DNA of 64,000 nt from Nymphaea colorata (GCF_008831285.2 NC_045145.1:17624040-17688039); one strand, 5' to 3'; numbered from the stretch's first letter, positions 13,301 to 25,404 are shown. Notes: a model not told the origin generated them from the letters alone. Numbers and translations: made by a program.

Positions 13301-14884
13301 TTTCTGGTTTAAGAATGTCCCGTTTTGGTTTTTTTAATATTTAGTTATGAGAAACCGCCTTTGGTGTAGAACCCCCAAGATCTTACTCTTATGCCTTGAA
13401 GGTTTTGGCTTCCTTATGTCGCGTTTGTTATCATTTGCAGCTCAGAGGAATAGTGCACCAGAGCATGACATCAACCACAAGATTCAAACCTTGAACCCCT
13501 CAACTGATAGTAGCCATACACCTCTTTTGTGCTGTTGCTCCATGAGGTTGAATGTGCTGTTTTGATTTAGTTTCTCTTGATTTTCCTTCTCTTTTAAACG
13601 ATTTAATTGCTTGAACTTGGTAAGTTTCTTTTGTCTTATCGTCCAGTTGCGCTATGCCCCTTGAGAAAGAATGAAGGTTGCGGTTCTGATTTAGTTTCTC
13701 TTTTTTTCACTCGATTTTTCCAGACTTAATTGCTCCAACTTCCTAAGTTTCTGATCGACATCTCCTAATTGCCTTGAATTTTGAACCTTAAAGTTCCTTT
13801 AATCTTAAATGTTTTTAGGCCTACTTGGTAGTGCATAAAGCCCTCGCATCTTTCCATTTCAAAATGATGAGTTGTGAACTCATCCACTTCATACATGGAA
13901 TTCGTCAACTCGTGATTATCCAGTTCCTTTAAGATATCCGGAAAACTTTACAATGAACAAGACACCAACCCTTTAAGATCTGATTTCGACTTTAGTGGTC
14001 CAAACAGCCTGCAATCTCATAGTCGTGTTCACTGGATTTAGGCTGAGGAAGGCCCACATGCTGCATTGAATGAATATGGATTTCAAACCTGGATTCGGAT
14101 CCATACATCAGATTTCAGATGCATGTAAGGATCCACATATATATTTTCAGATCCATGGATATTAAATCTGGATCAGACTTGGATGTTTCAACCACAGCAA
14201 TCCCTTATATGGTGGATCTTGTCCTAGCGGAGGGGTGCAAGTTGCCCTACTTTGAGATGCTTATGGGCTCATTCATAGAATCTGAACCACCCTCTTTCAA
14301 TCTTTTCAAAGGCTAAGGGATCATGTTCCCATGCATAGATTTCAACATTTATACTGTACCACTTGCTTGTGACAGGACAACTTAATGCATGGTCCAGAAG
14401 ATGTGGTAGCAAACTGAATCGACAAGGAGTAGAGGAGAATAAATGCACCTCAAAGTTAGCTCTCTAGGAGGCTTTGAATTTACTCTACACTGCAATAATT
14501 TGTAATGATACACCATCATGTGAACTACCATCATCTAAAATATTGAAAACGAAGTTTCCAATCCTGTTCTTTACATCTGAATTGATTTGCTATTTTGGTT
14601 TCTAAACTTGAGTTGGTACTGGTTTTTCTGGACCAGTTTGGACCATCCTCTTGTTCATGAAATGTGCCCCCAGTAGTTTTTTTTTTTTTATTATTTTTCA
14701 AAACTTTTCAATCTCTATTGTTCTAGGTGGTCCAAAGGCCCAATATGTCAATACGAAGAAGTGATCATTATGGAGAAATGCATAATGTTAAATTTTGTAA
14801 CTGAAATTGTCCAATATTGGTGAACGTGCCATGGGATCTCAATGGAATAAGACACTCGTCAACTAGAGTACTGCACATCTATTG

Positions 14885-14960
14885 TTTATAATATATAGAA
14901 GTAGTACCCATGAAAATCACCATTTATAATATATAGAAGTAGTACCCATGAAAATCACCA
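14885..14960. repeat. Tandem duplication, 2 x 38 bp, perfect
   Basis: Two identical 38-bp copies lie end to end (14885-14922 and 14923-14960). Perfect identity points to a recent event. The unit, together with the 25 bp before it, resembles DNA near 23627-23680, so it sits inside an older dispersed repeat. Confidence 0.9.
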
Positions 14961-16021
14961 TTTTCTATTACATCACGATTACATTTTTGATCGCAGAATG
15001 CCGTGAGAATGCTGACTGGTGTTAGGAACAACACACAATAAACTCTCCTCTTACACTCTCAAGATGGGGTTAGAAGCAACAAGGAAGAAAACAACGATTT
15101 ACGTGGTTCAGAGCAATAATTTCCTACGTCCACGGTCGCACAGATCTCTTGTATTCTCTCACTCAGAAGAACACACAGACAGACACAAAACAAGCGGCGG
15201 CCATCCTCAAAACATAAGGATTATGGTAAATCCGTGGTATTGAAAATGAGTGTCCAGTATAAATCAAGTTCCATACACCAACAACTGGTACTGTGCTCTA
15301 ATATTTGCTTTGCACCTGCTAGATATTGCATTGCAGAAGATCAACTTTACCACTGTCCAGCGTGAAAGACGAAGGATCAAACACGTCTCCATTTAAACAA
15401 ACTTAAAGTGAACAACAACTGCAGTGGTTTCGTATTGATTTATTTGATTGGTCAGCCTCCAATTACAAGTCGTGTCGTAATGCAGAATGCTTTGAACCTT
15501 CTGAAGATATTCAAATGATCGTATTTACCTTTCAAATCGAAAGGATACTGAAACTGAACAATGCAAACAGAGTGGGTTTTATCATATAACCGTTTCAACT
15601 ATACATTTAGAGGCATGAAAGAACAAATGCGCACGAAATATTGCTTCATGTCTAGTTTTATTTGGACTGAGTGACGGAAAATGGATTCTTACGTGCATCA
15701 TACTTTTTGTTGGTAGATTAATCTTCAAATTTGAATGAAAGGTAAGACAGATCGAATCCTTTCGTTACGTGAAGAACAGCAATAAAGTACACCAAATTAA
15801 CTATGAACACGGAAGGCTGTTTATATATTTCTTTCTGACAAAGTTGGGTGTATTTTTAAAAGACAAGAAATCTGATAAAATATAACAAAACCTTATCAAA
15901 ACAACATATTTGAAGGGGAGAAAATAACATGACCCTTCCCTTTCATGCACCGAAAACATAGTTTTTATCTTGTCATCTCGGAGTACAAATTGGTTCAAAA
16001 ACCAATTTGAACCAAAATTTA
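14961..16021. other. Intergenic, apart from the LTR-like remnant
   Basis: Besides the LTR-like piece, nothing gene-like is visible. The minus frame at 15801-16040 is AT-rich and matches no family. Confidence 0.4.
15020..15245. mobile_element. LTR-retrotransposon-like remnant
   Basis: This stretch begins with TGTTAGGAAC and holds the words TTTACGTGGTTC and CCTACGTCCACGG in close order, a combination I associate with plant LTR/TRIM terminal repeats. No coding part or second terminal repeat was seen. It is treated as a short, old fossil; family and limits are uncertain. Confidence 0.3.
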
Positions 16022-16300
16022 GGGAGCGTTTGGATGACACCTTCCTCTAATCATAGTTTTGTAAAAACTAGATTTTATGAAACTAAGTTTTTTAACGAGT
16101 TTTAGAATTTTTTTTTTTCGGTGACACATTCAAAACCTGGTTTTTGAATAATTTAAAGGGGACCAGATTTTTCACTCCCTTTTGATTGTTAAAAACCATT
16201 TTTGATGACACCCAAACACTAAAAAAACATGGTTTTCAAGGTAAAACCAGTTTTTTTTTTTTTTTCAAAATCGGGTTTTGAATGTCACTTAAACACCTCC
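16022..16300. mobile_element. PIF/Harbinger-type MITE, different family
   Basis: This is a 279-bp element with TTA duplicated at both edges (16019-16021 and 16301-16303). Its ends pair imperfectly: GGGAGCGTTTGGATGACA at the left against GGAGGTGTTTAAGTGACA, the inverse of the right end. An internal copy of the right-end motif (near 16121-16148) makes it a nested foldback. It has no coding capacity. It lies about 440 bp upstream of the PPR start codon and could contribute to that promoter. Confidence 0.65.
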
Positions 16301-16742
16301 TTAGTTTCATAAAATGTTATAATACCTATATATATATATTATTGATTATAGCTTTTTATGGAAACAAGGGAGATACCCTGAAAAAGCTGAATTTAAATGG
16401 GTTTGGATTTAGCTTATTCTTCTCTGAGGATTACAACCCACTGCCTCATGAAATTTGAATCTATCAATCTTTTTTTTTTTATTTCAGGATTTTTATGTTT
16501 GTTAAAATTAATTTAGCAGTTATCTCTTCAACTATAGCGAGGTTGAAGGTTAGCAGCAAGGCAGTACCCAAAGAAAGTCGGGTGTCGATTGTGTTCGGAC
16601 TCGGCCATCAAGGTATCGTGATCCAGTGGATACCTTGCCCTAACCAGGAGAGAGAGAGAGAGCCCGCGCCTTTTCTGCTTCGGTTTCCCTCCTCCTCCTA
16701 GTGTGTGTCTCTGCATCTGTCTGGGTGGGGAGAGAGGGGGAG

Positions 16743-18695
16743 ATGAAGGTCCTCCGTGGCCTACAGCGGCGGAGGATTTCCGCCTTCTTTTCTTCTTCTT
16801 TCTCTTGTTCGGCTCCCTGTTCAATGGGAGCCCAATCTTTTGAGACCCTTCCTTCTGAAGAGAACAACCCGGGGCCATCGAAGGAGCGTCCCTTCCCCGA
16901 ACGCTTCCATGGCGAAGATCAGTTCCTGCAATTGATGGAGAACTCGGTCGTCGGGAATCGGTGGCATGAAATGGCGGAGTTCTTGTCCGGTGTGACCCCT
17001 TCCCTGCTCAACCAGCTTCTTGTCCGGCTTCGAGACCGGCCGGGTGCGGTTCTAGGGTTCCTGGAGCAGTTGGAATCGCAGGCATGGTCACGGTTAAGGA
17101 TTCGTCTCGATTTACGATCTCTCTGTATCGCTGTGCACGCCGTCTCCCGGCTGAAGAACTCCGAGCCTGCGCTCAAGCTCCTCCGGAGGGCGTTGAGCTC
17201 GTCAGGCCCGTCTGTTTTCGAATCCCTAGAGGAGACATTCGACGAGTCCGGGTCGAGCAAGAAGGTGTACGATCTCCTTCTGAAGGCATGTTGCCTGGCG
17301 GGGAAGGTCGACGAGGCGTTGGAAGTCTTCTACTTGATGAAGGAACGCGGAATCATTCCCGGCATCGACGCCTGCAACAACCTACTTAGCTTGCTCTCGA
17401 GGCAGAAGCGAACAGAGACGGCGTGGGTCGTGTATGCGGAGATGTTCCGCCTGAAGATTACCTCCTCCATTATCACGTTCAATGTGATGATCAATGTCCT
17501 TTGCAAGGAAGGGAAAATGAAAAAAGCGAGGCGGTTTCTGCTGCACATGGCGGATTATGGATTCAAGCCTACAGTTGTTACTTATAATACTATCATCCAT
17601 GGGTACTGCAGCAGAGGTAAGGTTGTACAAGCACTAGAGTTGTTTGATTCCATGAAAGAGAAGGGTGTCAGGCCTGATTCTTTCACGTACAATTCTCTCA
17701 TAAGTGGGCTGTCTAGAGTAGGACGACTGCAGGAGGCTGTTGAGTTCTTCCGGAAGATGGTTGATGGGGGTACAGTTCCCGGCGTTGTAGCGTACAATAC
17801 TCTGATAGATGGATATTGCAACAAAGGGGATCTTAAGACGGCTTTAAACTATAGGAACGAGATGAACGAAAAAGGGATAGAGCCCACCGTTTGCACATAT
17901 AACCCGCTTATACATGAGTTGTTCATGGAGGGAAAGATAGACGACGCGAACGCTTTGCTTGAGGAAATGAAGGAAAGGGGCATTCCTCCTGATTCTGTAA
18001 CTTACAATATTTTGATCAATGGGTACTGCAAAGAAGGAAATTCAGCCAAGGCTTTTGACCTCCACAGTGAGATGCTCAGTAAGGAAATTCAACCAACAGC
18101 CGTGACCTACACTTCACTTATCTATGCACTCTGCAAGCAGAGAAAGGTGAATGATGCAGAGCATTTTTTTCAACAGGCTTTGCTTGGTGGGATATCTCCT
18201 GATGTAGCGATGATCAATGCCTTGATTGACGGATATGCTGCAGAAGGAAACATGGAGCGTGCATTTGTTTTACTTAAGGACATGGAAAGGAAGAAGTTGT
18301 CGCCGGACGAGGTAACTTATAATACCCTGATGCGGGGCCTTTGCAGGTTAGGAAAGGTAGATGAAGCTCGTACTGTTCTTGATGAAATGAGAAGCAAGGG
18401 CATAACACCTGATTATATTAGTTATAACACTTTAATAAGTGGATATAGTAAAAAAGGGGAGATGGCCGATGCTTTTGGAGTGCATGAAGAGATGCTGAGT
18501 AGAGGTTTTAATCCAACTCTTCTGACTTACAATGCCCTTATTCATGGGCTCTGCAAAACCAAGGATGGGAATAAGGCTGAAGAGCTTCTTAAAGAAATGG
18601 TAAGCAAAGGAATCACTCCTGATGATAACACATACTTATCTATGATGGAGGGCCTATCCAGTGTCAAGGATCTGGAAAAGAATGAAAACCTATAA
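16743..18695 (+). CDS. P-class PPR protein, like At2g15630 (organellar)
   Basis: This intronless gene encodes a 650-aa pentatricopeptide-repeat protein. About 13 tandem 35-residue P-type repeats run from about residue 175 to 640, with repeating blocks such as VTYNTLIHGYC and MKEKGVRPD. There is no E, DYW or SMR tail. The first 30 residues are rich in Arg and Ser and poor in acid, as in a mitochondrial or plastid transit peptide. The repeat series, and wording such as SYNTLISGYSKKG and GFNPTLLTYNAL, closely recalls Arabidopsis At2g15630, annotated as mitochondrial. P-class PPRs bind specific organelle transcripts to stabilise, process or help translate them; the RNA target is unknown. I chose the ATG at 16743: the frame is open 14 codons further up only through a GTG. 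A short GA tract lies in the leader (about 16650-16662). Confidence 0.93.
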   Translation: MKVLRGLQRRRISAFFSSSFSCSAPCSMGAQSFETLPSEENNPGPSKERPFPERFHGEDQFLQLMENSVVGNRWHEMAEFLSGVTPSLLNQLLVRLRDRPGAVLGFLEQLESQAWSRLRIRLDLRSLCIAVHAVSRLKNSEPALKLLRRALSSSGPSVFESLEETFDESGSSKKVYDLLLKACCLAGKVDEALEVFYLMKERGIIPGIDACNNLLSLLSRQKRTETAWVVYAEMFRLKITSSIITFNVMINVLCKEGKMKKARRFLLHMADYGFKPTVVTYNTIIHGYCSRGKVVQALELFDSMKEKGVRPDSFTYNSLISGLSRVGRLQEAVEFFRKMVDGGTVPGVVAYNTLIDGYCNKGDLKTALNYRNEMNEKGIEPTVCTYNPLIHELFMEGKIDDANALLEEMKERGIPPDSVTYNILINGYCKEGNSAKAFDLHSEMLSKEIQPTAVTYTSLIYALCKQRKVNDAEHFFQQALLGGISPDVAMINALIDGYAAEGNMERAFVLLKDMERKKLSPDEVTYNTLMRGLCRLGKVDEARTVLDEMRSKGITPDYISYNTLISGYSKKGEMADAFGVHEEMLSRGFNPTLLTYNALIHGLCKTKDGNKAEELLKEMVSKGITPDDNTYLSMMEGLSSVKDLEKNENL

Positions 18696-20591
18696 GTTCT
18701 TTCTGGTGGATGGGAAACTATAACGTTTCTTCTGGTTATATCTTACAGCAATTTGGAATGAATACTGAAAAGGGTGTCCCTTTATTCTGATCATACCTTA
18801 AAACTTTCCCGTGGTGTCGGTGGTTAAAGCTTGAGCGTTTATGTTCAATTGCAGGTGAAGCCAATTTTTCTGAATCTGATTTTCTTTCTCCTTACTTTCC
18901 TTAATCGATGACTTGTTGAGCTTTCCCTGATAGCGTTGCCCTCATGCTGTACTTTTAAGTTGCTTCCCCAGTCGTTGTATGCATGTCTTTTAGATCTTCA
19001 AATCTTAGTTTGCTAGTTTGCGTTTGGCTTTGTATTGGTTCTTCGTTGTTTCATCTACTGAATTTCCTGTTTCCGGAAGAAGTCTGTTTAATTTTATTCT
19101 CCAATGTTTTTCTTACCTTTATTCTTCAGTTCTTTCAATAGAACTGCTAAAATTTTTGCAGATGAATTATCTGAGTATGTGTCTAGTTTTGGTGTTACAT
19201 GTGTGTGTCTGTGTATTTGTGTAGGTGTGCACGCATGCAGCTTGTCTTCATGTTTGAATTTGTTTCTTCTTTTTTGAATGTACTCTTGTGTTTGTTAGCA
19301 TCAGTTATTGAATAACTGTTAAAAACCCGAGAACGACATTTGTGACAATAACTGTTATTCTTACAATGGTGCAACTTAGAATGTGTTTTGGTTTGGGCAC
19401 TTGGTTAATATGTTAATCTTTGCAAAATACAGTTTAAGGCGATATTCCATAACCATGTTGTGAACAGTCTTACAATCATGCGACAAGGTCCATCATGCAT
19501 GATTGAGTTATTAGAAGTTAGAACATATGTTCATCAGCATGTATTCTAGATTAAGATGCTGCCCTTCCAACAGACCAGGAATCATCAAATTAAGACCACA
19601 AGATTGAAGAATTAAGAATGTTGAGAACTGACTGTGCAACCATTTAATACAGTCTATAGGAATGACAGGCACACTGTCTAAAACTCTTTAAGAGTATGTC
19701 ACAGCATCATCTTGACAGCATTGTTCAAGGTTCTGTAGTTTCTATTAAAAAAAGTTATTTGAATTCAATGCGGACCATCACATTGACCTTGGAACGCTGT
19801 TGTGATTGATTTTGCACTAACATTTTGTAGTTTCTAAATTCAGTTCAGATTCAAAGGATATCCATCTAATAAAGGTCAGATGCTATTTCCTAAGCCTTTT
19901 AAGAATAATAACCTAGAAATTGTTAGGATAACTAAAATAAAACAAGAATAACATTATGATGTTGGCATGCAGTTTCTTCCTTTTCCTTGGACTTTGTTGG
20001 ACAAGTTGAGTGCGTTGGCAGACAAACCTGAGATGCCTCAGTCATGGTACTGAAACACCATCTAGCTGCATGTTGGAGTTTGAAACCCTTGGGTGATGGT
20101 ATGCAAAACTATCGTCTGATTATTTCGTTCCACTTCTATAATTCAATTAAAACAAAAATCTCATTAGGCTCAAAGAGGACTTTGAGCCTGACTTTGTGGT
20201 CTACCACTTCTGCAACTAGTTTGGCTACATGTGTTTTCAATTATCCAGGACATGTTCTGTGGCATCAATAAATAGCTACTGGTGTCTTAGATTATAAGAA
20301 ATTGAGAAAATATCTTTTGGAGTAATCAAAATTTCTGCAGTTTAAGAGTTGAATCATTTGGTTCTCCTTGTCTTGATAATGGTTTACCATTGTCCAGATG
20401 GAAGAACATGGTGTTGAAATTGTTTGATATTTTCATGATTCTAAATGCTGGAAAATTCAAGCCATTGGCATCTCTAGCTGGTACTTGGTACATATTTTTG
20501 TTTTACTTCCTTTGGCTACACCCTCCTTTTTAAATTTCTTTTCTCCTTTGTGTGTTATCTTGACAACTATTTGCCTTTCGGATTTTGCAGA
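18696..20591. other. Downstream region of the PPR gene
   Basis: The first part (18696 to about 18900) is probably PPR 3' UTR. A possible splice acceptor (TTCAATTGCAG before 18855) hints at a 3'-UTR intron. Further on, no convincing exon was found that would join the orphan exon at 20592. Confidence 0.35.
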
Positions 20592-20702
20592 TGGTATAAA
20601 TTTGTTGAAGTCTGTATTTGTCCTCTTCCCTGGCTCGTTCTTGCTGGCGCCATAGTTGCCTTTGGTTACGTTGTATATGCTGGAACCTTCCATGCTTGGT
20701 AA
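20592..20702 (+). other. Orphan terminal exon of a small membrane protein (candidate)
   Basis: Behind a good acceptor (TTTTGCAG ending at 20590), the plus strand reads 36 codons to a TAA at 20700-20702. It starts WYKFVEVCICPLPW, continues through a hydrophobic span (LVLAGAIVAFGYVVYAG), and ends in TFHAW. The Trp/Pro/Cys pattern plus one membrane helix looks like a real C-terminal exon rather than chance. I could not find an upstream exon with a start codon and I do not recognise the family. It could also be a decayed copy of an exon. Confidence 0.35.
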
Positions 20703-21237
20703 CTATTCTGGGTATAACATTATTACAAAGCCAGTAAATTTGGTATATCTTTGAGCTTCCGGCTCCAAGGCTGTTGATGTTACTAGAGTTTGCTGCCTCT
20801 GCCCGGTTCTTTTGTAATGAGCAGCTGCTAAGAATGCATGCAGCTTCCACCCAACTGGCCAGCTGTATGTTTGAGCGGTTTCTCCTTCAGAAACATGATG
20901 TGAGCTGGATCTTCTGTTCACGTTGGCAACTGTTGACTACACTAGTACTTCTTTGGAGGACTTCAAATGTTGATCTGCATGCAATGAAGATGTATGACCT
21001 TTATTGTTAACGGAGTGGCCATCCAATTTGCAACAGTTAAGAAACAAATGGCTGGGTCTATTTTTGCACGTGGTGGTTTTAAATCCTTCTGATGTTCCAA
21101 AGTTTGAGGATGCCATTGTTGAGCAACACTAATTTCAGCTGGGTGATGTGCTCACATTTATGTTCTGCTCCTTCTTCTTGGTTTCGGTTGCATTCTCATG
21201 GTGGAGAAGAGCCAGATTGAATTCAATGTGACACTAA
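20703..21237. other. Intergenic
   Basis: This may include the 3' UTR of the orphan exon. No other gene or repeat is seen. Confidence 0.35.
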
Positions 21238-21403
21238 GAGGCTATTTGGCAATAGTAACACATTGTTACTGTCCCACAAATGTGTATCAAAAAATATGAC
21301 AAATTCATGAAACACTGTAACAACTGTTCTATAATCCGCTCCATTTTTTTTGGAGTATATTAATGGGACAATAACACAGTGTGTTGCTGTCGTCAACGAC
21401 CCC
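21238..21403. mobile_element. PIF/Harbinger-type MITE, copy 2
   Basis: This is a 166-bp element flanked by TAA (21235-21237 and 21404-21406). Its arms pair over about 40 bp: GAGGCTATTTGGCAATAGTA at the left against GGGGTCGTTGACGACAGCAA, the inverse of the right end, then TTGTTACTGTCCCA against TGTTATTGTCCCA. The inner arm word TGTTAYTGTYYCA is shared with the element at 6875-7001, so the two are one family. It has no coding capacity. Confidence 0.7.
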
Positions 21404-24400
21404 TAAAAGATTTACAAGTTGCTTTCTTGTGACATATATAACCATCATCGTTTACAACAGGAGGAGCAAACATGCTCACCATTGTAACGAGGTCAGGAGT
21501 GTTTGACATTGTCAAAGTCTTTCTCCAGCCAAGAGATTTAAGATGGATTTCATCTTAGAACACATTTTGTTGATTTCCTTATTTATGTAAGAATGCGGTC
21601 ACTTCTGTTGCAGAAGATTGTTTATTCAAAGGTAAAAATGGCTTGTTTCTTTTATTAGGTATTTCAGAACTGTCTGGAATGCGTTTGTTCTGATGACTGG
21701 ACCTTATTGATGAAGTTTCTGGTTGTCGATGGTATAGGCTTATATGCCTGGTCTCGCCTGGTATTTGGGAAGAAACCCGAGGGGATGGTACAGGTGAACA
21801 AAGCTCGAATCATAATTTGGTGGCATGAACACCAAAGAATTTGACCACTTGGCAAGGGCTGGAGATCGGGTTTCTTCCTGTTTCACATTATTACATTGCC
21901 TTGCAAGGAGATCCCCTGGCGAGGTCGTCGGTTACTGGTAATTCTTTTAGAACCATGGTCCAAGTTGTGTCCTAACCTCAATTTTAATGCCAACACTTGA
22001 GACGAAAGACATGACAATTTAGAACGTCTAAGATGCTGCCGTGCGTGCGTATGTGTACGCATCTGGCTTAAGGGGGTTGAAAGTCCCTGTCTGCATGTTT
22101 CGATCCCGCTTGGGATTAATGCAAATTTAGACTTTGCTGAATTATGAAAGAATCTTAACCACTACATTCTCCTCCCCAGCATGTATACGTGTTTTTCTAA
22201 TTAAAATCCAAATTATGAATAAACTAATCAGAATGCCATCAAAACCTAATCCTATAGATACCCGCACCCTGAAAATATTCGTTTGCCGGTTCTCTCTTTC
22301 TCTCTCTCTCTCTCTCTCACACACACGAGGTTGGCCGATATAATCCAGTTTGTAGCTCTTCAATTCCAGATATATAGTTCCACTGAAATTAATTCATAAA
22401 TTCATAAAACTTAAAGTGCATATGAATATATGATTCTCGACTATCTAGTAGTCTTTTTTCTATCAGTAGTCTGCATGTTACTAGATGATAGTGTCAGGCA
22501 TTTATGGCCAAACTTTTCCCTATCATATGAAATGGAGTAGCTGGAACCATTCTGTTGGTGATCACCAAACATTAAGCGTCACATGCTCTCAAATTCAGTG
22601 GATCCACAGGAGGGTATGTTAAGAGCCTATATGATTTAAGAGAGCCTAAGGTTGTCAACAGGTATAACTTGACGGGAAAATTGCGTTCTTTCGAACACAG
22701 CATTCTAAGCAATACACTGTTCCTGTTTCCAAACATCCTCTTAAAAGTGCATTTTTGATGGTCTTAGAATAAAAAACCAGTACATAAAAAATGATGAACC
22801 TTTGAACTACATCTGTGCCTATTTGCAACCCAACTACTTATAGCCACGTAAGTCATAGTCACTATCAATAATTCATTCACTCTTAGTTTTTGAGCTGAAG
22901 ATGGTCAAGAGTTGAATTCTAATTAAGAATGTATTTCTAATAAAATTATATGAAACAGGTTTGATTAACAGGCTTACTCCATATATAAGACATGTTATCA
23001 GTTACGTCATTAATGAAGTACCAACAGTGGATTAAGTGGCCTTTCATGTCAATTTTTCCTTGATGGCGAAGGTCAGGCAATAGTAGAAAAAAATGTGAAC
23101 CAATTTGAATCGAGATGGAAGGAAATTTGATTTGATTCACCACTCCATACGAAGGTATCTCATATTATATATCATTTACCTTTCATTGTGTTTACTTTAA
23201 ATGATTTAATGAATCAGCATCTAGCCTACCCAATTCCATTGAGCCTCCAATTTATGTGAGAACACTAGTGGTCTCATATATCACGAACCAAAAACTTATG
23301 GGACAATTGTACATCGACAAAAAAGGCTTCGGGATGATGACATTGATGTTATCATGGCACCATTTAGTTCCACACAAGCTGATACATTAGTTGCTTCTTT
23401 CAATAACAAACCAATATTTAACAAAAGTCAATGCTTCTGATAACAAATTTTCTAATAACCATCAGCTGATTTTCGATTCTTTGTGTCGCAGATAAGCACA
23501 CTTCTAGTAATCAGAAATAATAATAACAACAATAATGGCAGGAGATACTCTTAAAAGGCTCAAGCTCCCTTCTTCTTTCTTCCTATCTAGGATTGCAGGA
23601 CTGCTTGAAACCGGACATTCATAAATTAGAGTATTGTACATCTATTGTCTGTAGTCCAGAGAAGTAGCGTCCAAGGAAATCTAACTAACGACCGAATTTT
23701 CGTAAGTCAGGAGTCCGCCTAGCTAACCCCTCGGGGCGTAACAACGATACTGGCAATAATAGAATAATATAATGCTACAAATCCATGAAAGCATCGACCC
23801 TCCTGCTCAATATATTTGTGGTTCTTTTACTTTCCCATTTGTCTGTTGGATTTCACAAATTCAAATTCCAAATGTATGTGCAGTAGTACCTAACACTATA
23901 TGTATGTCCAAAAAAAAAAAAGATCGTAGAGGAGTATTGTGAAAATCAGATTTTGTGGGAAGTTCAAAATTAAGAGTTTTAGATTTGTAAGCTTATATAA
24001 TACGATTCAGACATCTTTTTTAATGTCCTCTTTATTCTTTTACATAAATCATTATTCTCTATGGATTTATGCAGTTAAAATTTTAGAAAAAATTAAAAGA
24101 TTTTGATGAAAAAAACAAACCTACTGGGCTGCATAGTTTTTAGGGGCATGAATAACACGCGATTCAGCCAAACTTCAATTTATAAGTGCATATATACTGA
24201 TCATTTATTAAGTTCCGAAGCACTGACGTCATCATATACGTAACCAGGTGGGGGGGTGATCGTGGCGTAAATTTGTAAACAACTCATCGGTTTATATATA
24301 TTTCTTGAGGGTCACTTTGTTCACCTCCAAAATTGAGAGCCTCTTTTTTACTGGCGTAAATCTTGGGTGCCCATATGTAATTCTTTTCAGAAAGTTACAG

Positions 24401-25328
24401 CCGAGGTTTTCTATTTTTACTTCAACTCATTATTGACAATTATGAAGAGTATGATCTATATTTGATTACAAAATGGTGATTGCTGGAAAGTGTAGGCAAA
24501 GTGGCCCCGAGAACGAAATTTCGCTTTTCAAAATGGTCGTTATGCAAGTTATTCAAATTCACCGTTTCAAGAAAGACTTCCTAACACGATACATCCATTT
24601 TCATATTCGAAGCTGGTCCGATTTAAGAACAAGAATTTATTGTCATTCTGAGCGACGCTTTGATCAACTTTCTGAGGAAGAGGCATAGCACTGGGCCAGA
24701 GTTGACGGCCCCAAACAGATGATGATTCTTCAGAAATCAACAGACAGAAGAGCTTTTGTAGTTTCATTCTTGCAGCTCGTGGACACACTATGGAGTCTAA
24801 TGAGTGACACACGGTAAAAGACAAACTCCATGATCAAGAAAAGCTTGCTAGAAAACTAATGAGGGAGAATGTTGACGGTTGAATTTTCAACGGCTTCTAG
24901 AGCACATGTGAGTCTTGGACATGGCGCAGCAGTTCACACGTAAGAGACGTTCCCTTCGCAGATGGTAGAATTTTCTTTGGAAAAATAGGTTATACTACCA
25001 GTCGCAGTCGTGTTGGAATCGAAAGGCACCATTGCACCTGTACCAACTCTTGTTGGCAGCCATCCATCTTCAAAAATGGACATCAAATCATATGGAATCA
25101 AATCCTTCATTGCATCATTTGGATAATTGATGTCACCTGATACATCATCTTTTTGGAAAACTATAACTAAGCCATGGCTGTGTCTCAACGCCAGATAAGA
25201 GAGAGATAGAGATTGTTTGGCCAAGGAAGCAAGTTAGAGAGACCAAACCACATCTGTTATTAAGAGAAGAGAAGCATCTAGATTCTAGAGACTAGGGTCT
25301 TCCCAACTTTCATGCCTCTCTCAGCAGA
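21404..25328. other. Gene-poor stretch
   Basis: No supported gene was found. A CT microsatellite lies at about 22294-22318. DNA near 23627-23680 is a diverged copy of the repeat at 14860-14925. On the minus strand, 24934-25224 is open for 96 codons and contains a coding-like run (DGWLPTRVGTGAMVPFDS); I do not recognise it and it may be a decayed exon. Confidence 0.4.
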
Positions 25329-25404
25329 TATAAGAGGCCCCTACATTCTCCATGGCCTCCACGCATCAGCAGCCACTATTTTGGTTGAAGAGAACCACAA
25401 CCAA
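25329..25404 (+). promoter_or_regulatory. TATA box and short leader of the DUF716 gene
   Basis: A TATAAGA sequence begins at 25329, about 75 bp upstream of the ATG at 25405. It would place transcription start near 25360 and leave a leader of about 45 nt. This supports the ATG at 25405 over the in-frame ATG at 25312, which would lie upstream of transcription start. Confidence 0.45.

Larger units (their letters stand above)
7002..14884. other. Gene-poor stretch
   Basis: No supported gene was found. AT-rich DNA containing GATTTGAGATCCT-like motifs (about 7095-7220) resembles patches near 28640 and 63060 and may be a diverged dispersed repeat. A GC-rich island (8406-8990) and a hairpin (10339-10394) are listed separately. 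A GT/CA-alternating patch lies at 12228-12278. The plus frame at 10018-10311 (97 codons, opening with GTG) is coding-like in length but matches nothing I recognise. Confidence 0.4.

Noticed and set aside
22064-22110. TGGCTTAAGGGGG followed by GTTTCGATCCC, resembling A and B boxes of a tRNA-derived SINE
   Set aside because: Only the two boxes match loosely; no cloverleaf, no 3' tail and no target duplication could be seen.
25312-25404. Upstream in-frame ATG adding 31 residues to the DUF716 protein
   Set aside because: The added residues do not match the family start, and a TATA box lies between this ATG and the canonical one.
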